From assembly GCA_017643395.1 (NCBI GenBank), contig JAEPNP010000001.1, positions 1,865,806-1,929,805 on the forward strand: a stretch of DNA of 64,000 bases, written 5' to 3'. Origin of the DNA: Rhodothermales bacterium. Lineage in GTDB: Bacteria > Bacteroidota > Rhodothermia > Rhodothermales > UBA10348. Shown piece after piece: positions 26,187-34,887 of this stretch. The translations under genes and the position numbers were made by a program. Every line of letters starts with the position of its first letter. The stretch's first letter is position 1. The notes beneath the pieces are model-generated. The model was not told the DNA's origin. It ran no database searches and worked only from the letters and a program-made list of their open reading frames with translations.

Positions 26187-26989
26187 AGCAGTGACTTCAC
26201 GGCGCCACCGTCAATCGGCAGGCCGACACCGGTGATATATCCGGCAGGCCGGGACGCCAGGAACGCGACCGTCGCCCCGAATTCCTCCTCCGTGCCGATG
26301 CGTTTCAGTGCCGAGCTTTCGGCCCAGCCGGCCTCGACCTCATCGACCGACTTGCCCGTGCGTTCCGAAAGTGCGTCCGACAGATGGCGCAATCGATCCG
26401 TGCGCGTGTACCCCGGGAGCACCGTGTTCACTGTAATGCCGAGTGCACCCACCTCTTCCGACAGGCTTTTGGCGAACCCCTGCACGCCTGCCCTTGAGAC
26501 GTTGCTGAGATAGAGTGTGGGAATGGGCTGCTTGGCGCTCAGTGACGAGATCATGATGATGCGGCCCCAGCCGTCCCTCTCGGCAGTACGCTTGAGATGG
26601 GGCAACGCATGTCGGGACAGATTGATGGTGCTCATCAGGTTCAACTGGAGTGCCTTCTCCCAGTCTGAGGCGTCGAAGTCGTCGATGGTGCCGGCCGGCG
26701 GCCCGCCGGCGTTCGTGACCAGGACGTGCAGGCCACCGAAGGCGTCTGCGGTCTTCCGCAGCGCCGATGCCAGCTGTGCCTCATCAGTGACATCACATGC
26801 CAGCGGCAGCACGGTCGCTCCAGGGTGTGCGGCACGGAGAGATTCAGCCGCCTCCGCGATGCGATCCTCACTGCGGGAGCAGATGGCTACCCGCGCGCCA
26901 CAGCCCAGGAGCGCATCGGCACAGGCTTTACCAAGACCGCTGCTGGCGCCGGCTACAAATGCGGCGCTTCCGTCGAGACCCAGTTCCAT
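26183..26989 (-). CDS. SDR family oxidoreductase with altered active site
   Basis: A 268-residue short-chain dehydrogenase/reductase. The Rossmann motif is GASSGLGKACADAL, with VTNAGGPP as the NAG motif and MISSLSAK holding the catalytic Ser. Where YxxxK is expected the sequence reads SNVSR (in LYLSNVSRAGVQGF), with Tyr three residues ahead of the serine. FabG-annotated relatives with an SNxxR pattern are known, so this may be a natural subgroup. VNTVLPGYTRTDRL and ITGVGLPIDGG end the fold in the usual way. It shares an operon with the PqqB-like lipoprotein. Substrate unknown. Confidence 0.9.
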   Translation of the reverse strand: MELGLDGSAAFVAGASSGLGKACADALLGCGARVAICSRSEDRIAEAAESLRAAHPGATVLPLACDVTDEAQLASALRKTADAFGGLHVLVTNAGGPPAGTIDDFDASDWEKALQLNLMSTINLSRHALPHLKRTAERDGWGRIIMISSLSAKQPIPTLYLSNVSRAGVQGFAKSLSEEVGALGITVNTVLPGYTRTDRLRHLSDALSERTGKSVDEVEAGWAESSALKRIGTEEEFGATVAFLASRPAGYITGVGLPIDGGAVKSLL

Positions 26990-27068
26990 GTTCTTTAATC
27001 AGAATTCGATACGTCTAAGGAGCAACCTCACCAAGGTACGGTAGTGGCTCTCCTACTTTCGATCCACC

Positions 27069-27470
27069 ATGAGAAGAGAGAAGGTCACCGTCCGCCGCCA
27101 GCGTATCAAAACAAAGCTGGCCCCCGCCGCCATCGGCCCCTACAGTCAGGCCATTCTGGCGGGAGATACCCTGTATTGCTCCGGGCAGATCGCGATTGAT
27201 CCGGCTACCGGGCACATGGTGACCGACAGCGTTGAGATTGAAGCGGAGCGTGTGCTGGACAACCTGGGCGCCGTGCTACGGGCCGCCGGGATGGACTTCC
27301 GTCACGTGGTACGGTGCACCGTCTACCTGGCGGATATCAATGACTACGCGCAGGTGAACGAGATTTATTCGCGCTACTTCAGCGACGATGCCCCAGCTCG
27401 GGAGGCCGTGCAGGTGGCCGCACTTCCGCGGGGGGCGCGCGTGGAGATTTCCTGCGTAGCAGTCCGGTAG
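27069..27470 (+). CDS. ridA: RidA family enamine/imine deaminase
   Basis: A 133-residue protein of the YjgF/YER057c/UK114 family, which hydrolyses reactive 2-aminoacrylate and other enamines formed by PLP enzymes. Typical blocks are APAAIGPYSQAILAGDTLYCSGQI, the VVRCTVYLADINDYAQVNEIY segment, and the active-site PAREAVQVAALPRGARVEISC, in which the first Arg is the conserved catalytic/substrate-binding residue and the later Glu is conserved. The trimeric barrel fold is expected. The N-terminus carries about 12 extra basic residues before the family start. It stands alone and ends two bases from a convergent lipoprotein gene. Confidence 0.95.
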   Translation: MRREKVTVRRQRIKTKLAPAAIGPYSQAILAGDTLYCSGQIAIDPATGHMVTDSVEIEAERVLDNLGAVLRAAGMDFRHVVRCTVYLADINDYAQVNEIYSRYFSDDAPAREAVQVAALPRGARVEISCVAVR

Positions 27471-27471
27471 G

Positions 27472-28032
27472 CTAGAGGCCTTCCAGCTCCAGTCTCAGGG
27501 TCAGGACCAGTCCGATCTCATATTCCCGACCTGCAATGAGGCGGGAGGGGTCGATCTGAAGCAGAGGCTCGAACGAGTCCTGAGCCACGAAGCCCGCCAC
27601 ATCCCGACCGGGCCTTGGGGTCATGGGTGCTTCGGCCGCTTCCGGGAATGTGTCCTGCTCCGCCACTTCTGTCACGCTGTTGCCGGAGGCGCGCAGTTTG
27701 AGGATGGCCCGATCCAGGAAGTCCAGCCGCTCCTGAATCGGGAACAGCATGCGCAGCCGCACGGACTCGACATTGGCTGACACCAGGTCGGTACGCGTGA
27801 ATCCTCGACTCTCGAGAAACTCGTCAATCTCCAGGGAGCACGAGCAGAGGATGTCTGCCAGGCGCCCGGTCTGCAGGTCGTCCGAGTCGAACGTGAAGCG
27901 AATGGGATTGCCGTCTCCATCTGCCGACACCTCGGCGGTCAGAACAACAAGGTCGTCCGGGCCGGTGGTCGAGTCGCAACCGGCCAGAAGGACGGCCAGG
28001 AAGAGGGTCGGGAGGATCAGGCGGGTGCGCAT
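27472..28032 (-). CDS. Small lipoprotein, unknown function
   Basis: A 186-residue predicted lipoprotein: MRTRLILPTLFLAVLLAGC with lipobox LLAGC and a Ser/Thr/Gly/Pro linker. The remaining domain is beta-rich at first (LVVLTAEVSADGDGNPIRFTFDSDD) and then alpha/beta with a CSC pair. The start at 28032 is chosen because it creates the signal sequence; the frame is open further upstream without coding character. No family recognised. A Rhodothermales-type surface or periplasmic lipoprotein is the best description. Confidence 0.75.
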   Translation of the reverse strand: MRTRLILPTLFLAVLLAGCDSTTGPDDLVVLTAEVSADGDGNPIRFTFDSDDLQTGRLADILCSCSLEIDEFLESRGFTRTDLVSANVESVRLRMLFPIQERLDFLDRAILKLRASGNSVTEVAEQDTFPEAAEAPMTPRPGRDVAGFVAQDSFEPLLQIDPSRLIAGREYEIGLVLTLRLELEGL

Positions 28033-28162
28033 GCGGCGGTGTCGGTCCGAGATGGGCAATCCATACGACGTGCAGGGCCGGGAGATTCGACCGGGAGGGC
28101 TCTGGTTTCCTCGATGCCCCGCTTCCGGGCTTACCGCCGCTACCAGTGAGTTCGTCTTGCCG

Positions 28163-29383
28163 CTAGTCCTGCGCGGAGAGCAGACTTCCCTCAACCGTGG
28201 CTTTATAGTCGCGAATAGCCCTGAAAATGGCCGATGCCATGTAGTCCACGCCTTGCGCGGTGCGCAGGAATCGCGCTTCGGTGGGGTTGGATATGAATCC
28301 CAACTCCACGAGCACCGCAGGCATGGCTGCTGCCCACAGTACCTGAAAATTGCCCTCCTTGACGCCACGGCTTTTTCGCTGCACCCGGTCCTCAAACTGG
28401 TGTTCGATGAGGGCCGCGAGTTCCTCACTCTGTCTCAGGAACGCGCTCTGAGCCAGCTGGAGGCGAATCAGCGCCGCCTGATCGAACTGATCATAGTGTG
28501 ACTGGTCGCTTTCCATCTGGATGACGGAGTTCTCTCGTTCTATGACTCCCTGCGCTGATCCGCCCTTGTTCATGCCCAGGAAATAGGTCTCCGTCCCGTG
28601 CGCGCCCGTGTTGCGGGCCATGTTGGCGTGGATCGAGATGAACAGGTCCGCCTCCGCACGATTGGCGATGCGGCCCCGCTCTCGCAGCTCCACGAACGAG
28701 TCGTCCGTGCGGGTGTAGATCACCTCGACTCCGAGACGCTCTTCCAGATACTGTCCAAGCTTACGGGCTACCGGGAGCACGACGTCCTTCTCTCTGAGAC
28801 GTCCCGAACCGACCGCGCCGGGATCGTGTCCACCATGGCCGGCATCGATGGCGATGCGATCTATGCGCCACCTGGAGGCCGCCTGTGAGACTGACGTTGT
28901 CGCCGGCTGCAGCACCGGTGTCGGGGCTTCTTCCGCGGGTGCCGACACGGGTTGGCCGGAGGCGGGCAGTATCGCTGCCGCGGCCTCCAGTTCGGTCGCA
29001 ACCGGGAGTCCGGTCTGCGTGATGGCGACCAGAAGGTCATCCGAGGCGTCATCCCGATAGGCGTCCGCCAGGATTGGGCCATCGGTCCGAAATTCAATTA
29101 CCAGATGAGCCCGCTCCGGCCTGGCGCGGTAGGCTTCGATAGGCGCGCGCGGAGCGGCTCCCGCGAAGTCGCGTGAACGCTTGACGTTGTACAGGGTCAC
29201 TTCCCAGGCGCCGTCGCCGTTCTGTCTGGGGTCCGAAAACGCCGCGACGCGGTTGTCCAGGTGCAGTCGCAATACCTGACGGTGTCCGGAGGCTGATTCC
29301 ACAAAGCTCACGGCGTGCAGCCGTGGCGCACGCTCACCCGCAAGCGGGTTCAGGAGGGCCAGAAAGAGGAGTCCGGTCAGCAT
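28163..29383 (-). CDS. amiC: N-acetylmuramoyl-L-alanine amidase (Amidase_3)
   Basis: Cleaves the amide bond between MurNAc and the stem peptide, for daughter cell separation or wall turnover. 406 residues: signal peptide (MLTGLLFLALLNPLAGERA), an AMIN-like N-terminal beta domain at about 20-120, a Pro/Ala/Thr linker at about 125-170, then the zinc amidase domain. Zinc ligands and catalytic residues are in IDAGHGGHDPGA (His), GRLREKDVVL (Glu), FISIHANMA (His) and the C-terminal VLVELGFISNPTE (catalytic Glu). Closest named activity is AmiC/CwlC; the gene name is by domain order only. It may share a transcript with the lipoprotein 130 bases downstream. Confidence 0.92.
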   Translation of the reverse strand: MLTGLLFLALLNPLAGERAPRLHAVSFVESASGHRQVLRLHLDNRVAAFSDPRQNGDGAWEVTLYNVKRSRDFAGAAPRAPIEAYRARPERAHLVIEFRTDGPILADAYRDDASDDLLVAITQTGLPVATELEAAAAILPASGQPVSAPAEEAPTPVLQPATTSVSQAASRWRIDRIAIDAGHGGHDPGAVGSGRLREKDVVLPVARKLGQYLEERLGVEVIYTRTDDSFVELRERGRIANRAEADLFISIHANMARNTGAHGTETYFLGMNKGGSAQGVIERENSVIQMESDQSHYDQFDQAALIRLQLAQSAFLRQSEELAALIEHQFEDRVQRKSRGVKEGNFQVLWAAAMPAVLVELGFISNPTEARFLRTAQGVDYMASAIFRAIRDYKATVEGSLLSAQD

Positions 29384-29499
29384 GATCTGTGGTCACCGTA
29401 GGTGGACTCGAGGAGACAAAGCGGATGCCGTTTTCGCGTATGTGTAGGTATCGGCGCGCAGGCCCGCCAATGAAGCCCTTCCTCTGCGGGGCAAAACAA

Positions 29500-29534
29500 C
29501 CAGGGGCCCCGAATCTGGAATTCGGAGCCCCTGG
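29500..29534 (-). terminator. Rho-independent terminator of the ECF sigma operon
   Basis: Arms at 29500-29514 and 29519-29534 form a nearly perfect 15-base-pair stem (CCAGGGGCCCCGAAT with its complement, one mismatch) around a 4-base loop. On the minus strand it is followed by GGTTGTTTTGCC, a T-rich tail. It lies 30 bases after the stop of the last gene of the sigma operon and before the amidase start. Confidence 0.85.
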
Positions 29535-29564
29535 CCGTGAAAGGTTTTCCGGGTATGCCGGGGC

Positions 29565-30266
29565 CTACCAATCCAGCAGGTCCCGCTCACCGAGCAGCTG
29601 CCGCTTGCGACGCTGGATGATCTCCTCGCGCGCCTCGCGTCGCTCAGCCATACGTGCCTCGAGCTCACCCAGACGCTCGCTCATCCTCTGGGCCTGCTCC
29701 TGCTCGCGGGCCATCTTGGCCTCAAAGGCCTCGGCCAGCAACTCGTCGAGTTCGGCTTCCAGCTCGGCCCGGTCCGCCTCGGCGGCGCGACGCACCTCCC
29801 GGGCCAGTTCCTGAATCCTGCGCTCCATGCTGCGCAGTTCGGGGTCCATCTCAAACGAAAGCCGTCCGGCCAACTCGGCCAGTTCTCGCGAACCGCGCAG
29901 CAGGTCTCCGTTTATGGAATAGGCGCGGCGAGGTCCCTGACCGAAGCCCTCCCAGACGAACGGCTCCGCGTCGTCGGAAAAGAATGCGTTGTCGCGCAGG
30001 CGGTCGAAGGCCCGCAAGGGGCCATCCATATTCCCCACCCAGACGCTGTGTCCGTTGTCGCCGAGCAGCACGCTCACTTCCTCGCCATCATCGCCTGTGA
30101 TGGTGAGCCGGTTTCCCTCGGCGCGGTCGACGTCCTTTCCGTTGACCAGTATGCGGCCATCACGGATTTCTATGCGGATGGTTTTGTCGTCCTCCTGAGC
30201 CCGAGACTCGGGGGCGACCATGGCGAACAGGGCAAGGGCCATCAGGCCGGTAACGAGTCGTTTCAT
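29565..30266 (-). CDS. Exported coiled-coil protein of the sigma operon (second copy)
   Basis: A 233-residue exported protein: signal peptide MKRLVTGLMALALFAMVAPESRAQ, a small beta region (KTIRIEIRDGRILVNGKDV), a central loop, and from about 125 to the end a long highly charged amphipathic helix (RRIQELAREVRRAAEADRAELEAELDELLAE...). It ends with EEIIQRRKRQLLG, which matches the end of the preceding gene product (QEIIDRRIRELLG). The RIE-x-G-x-(I/V)-x-VNG beginning is also shared, so the two are distant paralogues. Not assigned to a family; periplasmic CpxP/Spy-like chaperones have a comparable helical character, but the similarity is one of style only. Confidence 0.8.
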   Translation of the reverse strand: MKRLVTGLMALALFAMVAPESRAQEDDKTIRIEIRDGRILVNGKDVDRAEGNRLTITGDDGEEVSVLLGDNGHSVWVGNMDGPLRAFDRLRDNAFFSDDAEPFVWEGFGQGPRRAYSINGDLLRGSRELAELAGRLSFEMDPELRSMERRIQELAREVRRAAEADRAELEAELDELLAEAFEAKMAREQEQAQRMSERLGELEARMAERREAREEIIQRRKRQLLGERDLLDW

Positions 30267-30301
30267 GTTGGTCGCTTGTTCGTGGTTGTGCGATGCGGTG
30301 A

Positions 30302-31228
30302 TCAGTTCAGCTGGCCGAGCAATTCCCGGATGCGCCGATCGATGATCTCCTGCTTGTTGCGTTCTCGTGCATCCAGCTGCGAACGGAGTTCGGTGAGCCG
30401 GTCACCAAGCTCCTCGATCTCGGAGCGACGGTTCTCCTGCTTGAGCTCAAAAATTTCGGAGAGCTTCTCGTGCAGGGTCTCCTGCAGTTCCTGCTTTTGA
30501 CGGGAATCGTCGGTGGTCAGAATCCTCGACGCCAGGCGCCGGGTCTCCATTTCCATCAGGTGCTCTCGCACGATGCGGTCATACAGCCCCGAATTCCGGT
30601 TCTGCACGTCCTCGAGGTACGTCTGAAGCTCTATCTGCGGAAAGGCACGGACCACATCGGCCGCCTCACGTGCTTCCTGATGCAGGCGGATGGCTGCCTG
30701 ACTGGCCGGCATATCAGCCAACACGTCCATGCGCTGCAGCTTGCCGTCCAGCAGTTCGAAGTACTGCCGCATGGGTTGCGGCGTTGTCACCGCGACGCGG
30801 TTGCCCTGCAGGTCAAACAGACCACCCTGGCCCTGCACAAGGGGCCGGGGCTCCGACGTGGAGCTGAGCCGGCGCATCAGAAACGGATTCGCGGCCCGCG
30901 GTGACTCGAGGTAGCTGTCTCCGCGCCCTACAAAAATCAGGAATGCATCATCGGAGGGTTCTGCCTGGACCAGGCGTCCTCCTTCAATGGAGTAGGTGTA
31001 TTCGCCCATCCGGAAGCGGGCCGGCCCGGAAAAGGACAGACTGGCCGTCAGCCCTTCCAGTTCAAGCGTTTCGGGCAGCTCCTCGGCGGCCTGCCGCTGT
31101 CCGTTCACAAAGACGGCGCCTTCCTCGATGCGGATGGTATTGGTTTGGGCCGCTGCGGTGAGCGTCATTCCGAAGAACAGCGCCAGAGCGAACGACCGAA
31201 CAGTCTGGGTATACATGGTTGTTGACAT
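30302..31228 (-). CDS. Exported coiled-coil protein of the sigma operon (first copy)
   Basis: A 308-residue exported protein. The ATG at 31228 overlaps the anti-sigma stop by one base (TAATG). After the signal peptide (VRSFALALFFGMTLTAAAQ) comes NTIRIEEGAVFVNGQRQ, a beta-rich region with a Tyr/Ser pattern, and a predominantly helical part from about 165. The C-terminal helix contains repeated EL/EE/RR heptads and ends DRRIRELLGQLN. It is longer than its downstream relative but shares both ends. Being encoded right behind sigma and anti-sigma genes, it may belong to the regulon they control or report on the envelope signal (inference). Confidence 0.8.
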   Translation of the reverse strand: MSTTMYTQTVRSFALALFFGMTLTAAAQTNTIRIEEGAVFVNGQRQAAEELPETLELEGLTASLSFSGPARFRMGEYTYSIEGGRLVQAEPSDDAFLIFVGRGDSYLESPRAANPFLMRRLSSTSEPRPLVQGQGGLFDLQGNRVAVTTPQPMRQYFELLDGKLQRMDVLADMPASQAAIRLHQEAREAADVVRAFPQIELQTYLEDVQNRNSGLYDRIVREHLMEMETRRLASRILTTDDSRQKQELQETLHEKLSEIFELKQENRRSEIEELGDRLTELRSQLDARERNKQEIIDRRIRELLGQLN

Positions 31229-31842
31229 TATCGCCGGTTTCCTGCGGGGCGCACGCCCTGCGTGGCACCAGTGGGTAACAACTCCAGCGGCACAGCGGGC
31301 TCGTCCCACTGTAATTCGCCGGAGGCCTGCAGCGACTTGATCCTGCGGGACAACGTGCGGAGATCATCTCCGGAGTCCCATTCGGGGATGGCCGATGCGC
31401 CGGCCGATCGTGCCGGCGTGGCTGCCGGCGGGAGGGTCTTCATGATGTCTGCGGGTGCCTCCTGTGCCATCGAGCGATCTGCCACCGGAGAGGTCGGCCG
31501 CTCGTTGAAGAACGTCCACGGCGACACCATGACCGTCAGGGCAAGTACGGCCGCCAGGGCCAGCGCTCCGCTCAGCGTTCGGCGATGCAAGATCAGCCGC
31601 CGCAAGGCGGGGCGGTCGGCCCGGGCATCCGTGGCGTGCCCGGGTGTCGCTCCCCGGACCACCGCGTTGACCACGGAGGCATGCGGCCGCACGCGGGGCC
31701 GGTGCTCCATGACAAAACGTGCCTGGCTCAGGGCCTGGTACTCCGAGGAAAGATCCGGATCCTCCAGCAGCTCACGCAGCGGGGGCGTGTCCGGCGACAC
31801 CTCGTCGTACAGGTGCTCTATAAGCTGTAGCTCTTTATCCAT
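31228..31842 (-). CDS. Probable anti-sigma factor (single-pass membrane protein)
   Basis: A 204-residue protein encoded 13 bases after the ECF sigma gene. Residues 1-90 are soluble and mostly helical (MDKELQLIEHLYDEVSPDTPPLRELLEDP), the expected place for a sigma-binding domain, though no HxxxCxxC zinc motif is present. A transmembrane helix follows at about 93-110 (GALALAAVLALTVMVSPW), then a periplasmic Pro/Ala/Ser-rich part of about 90 residues. Topology plus gene order are the evidence; sequence similarity to a named anti-sigma family is weak. Confidence 0.72.
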   Translation of the reverse strand: MDKELQLIEHLYDEVSPDTPPLRELLEDPDLSSEYQALSQARFVMEHRPRVRPHASVVNAVVRGATPGHATDARADRPALRRLILHRRTLSGALALAAVLALTVMVSPWTFFNERPTSPVADRSMAQEAPADIMKTLPPAATPARSAGASAIPEWDSGDDLRTLSRRIKSLQASGELQWDEPAVPLELLPTGATQGVRPAGNRR

Positions 31843-31855
31843 GGGGTTCAGTGGG

Positions 31856-32467
31856 CTAGGGTCGGATTCCCTCCAGTTCAGCAGGCATCATGCGCCTCAG
31901 GTTGAGGAGGGCATATCGCATGCGACCCAGCGCGGTGTTGATCGAGACATCAGTCAGAGCAGCTATTTCGCGAAACGTGAGTTCAGCCTCGTGTCGCAGC
32001 AGCAGCACCTCACGCTGCTCCGGCGACAGCTTCTCTATGGCCTGCCGGAGCCACGCTCGCTGCGTGCCCTGATCGATTTCATGATCAACGGGTGTTGCGT
32101 CGTCCTTCAGATGATCCCAGAAGCCGGATCCATCCTGGTCCTTGCCGGCATCGACATCCTGCCACCGTTTCCGGCTTCTGAGATGATCGAGCGCGGCATT
32201 CCGGGCGATGCGAAGCACCCAGCCCAGAAATCGGCCCTGTCGGGTGTACCCGGCCCGCTCGCCCTGTAGCGCTTTCAGGACGCGCAGGAAGGTCTCCTGG
32301 AAGAGGTCATCAGCCGTGGTTCGATCCCGTACCATGCCCAGCAGGTACCCGTAAACCCGTTCCTGGTGACGCTCGACGAGCATTCGGATGGCGCGCTCAT
32401 CGCCGCGTTGCGCATACGCGGAGACGAGTTCTTCGTCCGAGGGAGTGCTCAGTGCCGTTGTCGCCAA
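31856..32467 (-). CDS. RNA polymerase ECF sigma factor
   Basis: A 203-residue sigma-70 family extracytoplasmic-function sigma factor. Region 2 is seen in ERVYGYLLGMVRDRTTADDLFQETFLRVLKAL and FLGWVLRIARNAALDHLRSRKRW; region 4 in IEKLSPEQREVLLLRHEAELTFREIAALTDVSINTALGRMRYALLNLRR with its helix-turn-helix. The start is TTG (32467), giving the usual short leader before DEELVSAYAQRGDERA. First gene of a four-gene operon: sigma, anti-sigma, two coiled-coil exported proteins. A promoter in the 110-base gap to mltD was not identified. Confidence 0.95.
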   Translation of the reverse strand: MATTALSTPSDEELVSAYAQRGDERAIRMLVERHQERVYGYLLGMVRDRTTADDLFQETFLRVLKALQGERAGYTRQGRFLGWVLRIARNAALDHLRSRKRWQDVDAGKDQDGSGFWDHLKDDATPVDHEIDQGTQRAWLRQAIEKLSPEQREVLLLRHEAELTFREIAALTDVSINTALGRMRYALLNLRRMMPAELEGIRP

Positions 32468-32577
32468 AGTCGGGCCTGGGTGAGGTAGCCGGGCCGGCGG
32501 GCGGGTGTTGCCGCGGCCTCCACGCTACAACGTGATCGGGTTCGGATTATTGTCCGCGGCCCGGTCAGCCCGATTTG

Positions 32578-34707
32578 CTACTGGCCTTCAGCTACGACCA
32601 GCGTGCGTCCGGGGTAGATGCGGTCCGAAGACAGCGCATTCCAACGGCGCAGGTCCGAAATAGATACGTTGTGGCGGCGGGCGATGGACGTGAGGGTGTC
32701 CCCGGTGCGCACCGTGTAGGTGCTTCTGGTAGCAGGGGGGTGGAGCCGCAGGGTCTGGCCCGACCGGATGCGTGACCCCGAGATGCCGTTCCATGCCCGG
32801 AGGTTCGCTACGGACACGTTGTTGGCGCGGGCAATTTCGCTGAGCGTATCGCCCGACTTTACCCGGTAGGTGGTGGCACCGCGGGAGGCGGCGGCGGGGC
32901 CCTGAAAGTCATCCGCGACGTACAGCACCAGGCGGCTTCCGGTACGAATGCGTGACCCCCGGAGGTTATTCCAGGCCCTGACTCGGCTCAGGCCGACGCC
33001 GTGCGCCTCGGCAATTTCGCTCAGCGTATCGCCTTGCCGCACGGTGTAGGTGACACGCTTGCCGGCCGGCTGCGTTGGCTGGCGGGTGGGTGTCGACTGT
33101 TGCATGGCCGGGATGGCGTCCCGGTCCGCCAACTCGATCGGCGTCAGCGAATGAATCGGACGGAGCTGAATGGCCTCGTAGGCCACAGACAGCGGTTCCG
33201 CCTCAACGACGGCTTCGGCAATCGGCAGGGCATATTCGGAGGTCGGCACGATCAGCCGCTGCCCAGGTCGAATAATGCTTCCGCGAATGCGGTTGTCGGA
33301 TCGTAGCCTGGATACGGACACCCCGTACGTGGCGGCGATCTCCGACAGCGTGTCTCCCCGACGGACGATGTGCTCTCCGGGGGGCCTGAGCGCGTCAGCG
33401 GGCAGCTCCGCGTACGCCGTCAGAAAGGCCTGCGAGGTACCCACCGGCAGGCGCAGCGGATACGGCTTGGCCGAGGGCGGCAGGTAGCCGCGGCGAATCG
33501 CCGGATTCAGAGCGGCCAGATCCTGGGTGGTGGTGCCGGCCATGGCCGCGATGTCCCTGAGCGCGAGCGAGCCGCGAACGGGGACCAACTCGTAGGCAAA
33601 CGGGAGACCAGGTGCCTCCGGCTCGATCCCGTACGCGGACGGGTTCGACAGCATGATCGACGTTGCGATGTACTGCGGGATGTAGTTGCGCGTCTCACGC
33701 GGCAGATAGCGGTACATATCCCAGAATGTGGGATTCTCCACTCCCTGCGCCCGCGCGTTGCGCTTCGCGCGATTCAGGCAGCGAGGCGAACAGTTGTAGC
33801 CTGCCAGAGCAATGTGCCAGTCTCCCTCCCGCTCGTACAGGTCCTTGAGGTGTTTCGCCGCCGCACGGGTCGCTTTCTCGGGATCCATGCGCTCGTCCAC
33901 CCAGCCGTCGATGACGAGGTCGTACGCACGACCCGTCGCGGCCACGAACTGCCACATGCCTACTGCAGCCGCCCGGCTTCGCACGCTGGGCCTGAGGCCG
34001 CTCTCGATCATGGCCAGGTACTTGAGCTCATCCGGCACGCCCTCCTCGGCGAAGATGCGCTCGATCATCGGGAACCAGGTATGTGCCCGTTCTGCCCAGG
34101 CCTGCAACGTCTTGGGCCGCTTTTCCAGCAGGACCTGCATGGCGGTGGTTGCCGCGCGGTTGATGGTCATTGGGACCTGCGTCGGAGCGACCGAGGCAGG
34201 AGTCGGCAGCACGGCCCCTTCGACCGGGGTCTCCAGGGGGTCCTCGAGTTCGTTCAGGGCCGCAAAGGTCTGCTCGCGCACCGCGAACACCTCTGCGGGG
34301 CTGGCAAGGCGCTCGTCATCCGGCCCGAAAAAACGCTCGTGCTCGTTGAGTACGGCCTGATACAGCTCGGCGAAACGCTCGTCCTCCAGGTATTCCGGCC
34401 GGGTAACCAGTGCATGGAGATCGCGCACGATGGCGCCGAGACGGGCCTCCACCAGGATGTGATCCTCGTTGGCCTGAGCTTCCAGCACGGCCGCATGGCG
34501 GCGGTAGAGCTCGGCCACCGTCGGCAGGGTGTCCGGGGCTCGATCGGACCCGTTCAGAGAAAGGTGCAGCGGAAGCAGCAGCCGGGATCCTGTGAGCTGG
34601 GACGGGGGGCGCGCTTCCAGGCGTTCAATATCCTGGGCGGCAAGCGGCGCAAAGGCCGACAAACCAGCGAAGACCAACAGGGCGGCGAGCGTGTAGCGAG
34701 CGTTCAC
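32578..34707 (-). CDS. mltD: Membrane-bound-type lytic transglycosylase with four LysM domains
   Basis: Cleaves peptidoglycan glycan strands by forming 1,6-anhydroMurNAc ends. GTG start, signal peptide (TLAALLVFAGLSAFAPLAAQ), a helical N-terminal region of about 170 residues, then the SLT/GH23 domain with catalytic Glu in LKYLAMIESGLRPSVRS, the family GMWQFVAATGRAYDL, and AGYNCSPRCLNRA (usually AGYNxG). YIPQYIATSIMLSNP completes the domain. Four C-terminal LysM units each begin with a (R/T)xGDTL(S/T)xIA motif. 709 residues, longer than E. coli MltD (two or three LysM). No lipobox Cys is visible, so it is a secreted rather than lipoprotein form. Confidence 0.93.
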   Translation of the reverse strand: MNARYTLAALLVFAGLSAFAPLAAQDIERLEARPPSQLTGSRLLLPLHLSLNGSDRAPDTLPTVAELYRRHAAVLEAQANEDHILVEARLGAIVRDLHALVTRPEYLEDERFAELYQAVLNEHERFFGPDDERLASPAEVFAVREQTFAALNELEDPLETPVEGAVLPTPASVAPTQVPMTINRAATTAMQVLLEKRPKTLQAWAERAHTWFPMIERIFAEEGVPDELKYLAMIESGLRPSVRSRAAAVGMWQFVAATGRAYDLVIDGWVDERMDPEKATRAAAKHLKDLYEREGDWHIALAGYNCSPRCLNRAKRNARAQGVENPTFWDMYRYLPRETRNYIPQYIATSIMLSNPSAYGIEPEAPGLPFAYELVPVRGSLALRDIAAMAGTTTQDLAALNPAIRRGYLPPSAKPYPLRLPVGTSQAFLTAYAELPADALRPPGEHIVRRGDTLSEIAATYGVSVSRLRSDNRIRGSIIRPGQRLIVPTSEYALPIAEAVVEAEPLSVAYEAIQLRPIHSLTPIELADRDAIPAMQQSTPTRQPTQPAGKRVTYTVRQGDTLSEIAEAHGVGLSRVRAWNNLRGSRIRTGSRLVLYVADDFQGPAAASRGATTYRVKSGDTLSEIARANNVSVANLRAWNGISGSRIRSGQTLRLHPPATRSTYTVRTGDTLTSIARRHNVSISDLRRWNALSSDRIYPGRTLVVAEGQ

Positions 34708-34887
34708 GACAGAGGCGGTCTACCTGAAGTATTGGGTGAGGTGGTGTCCCTATCTCACATCCCGTGAGTGGGTTGTGCGTGCGGGCCGGAGCGCGCCCGC
34801 AGCGAGCACCACCTTCAAGTATCAACTGAACAGCCCGCCGCAGGTTCTGCGATTTTGCACAAGTTCGGTCCGCAGGCGGTAGCTGCG

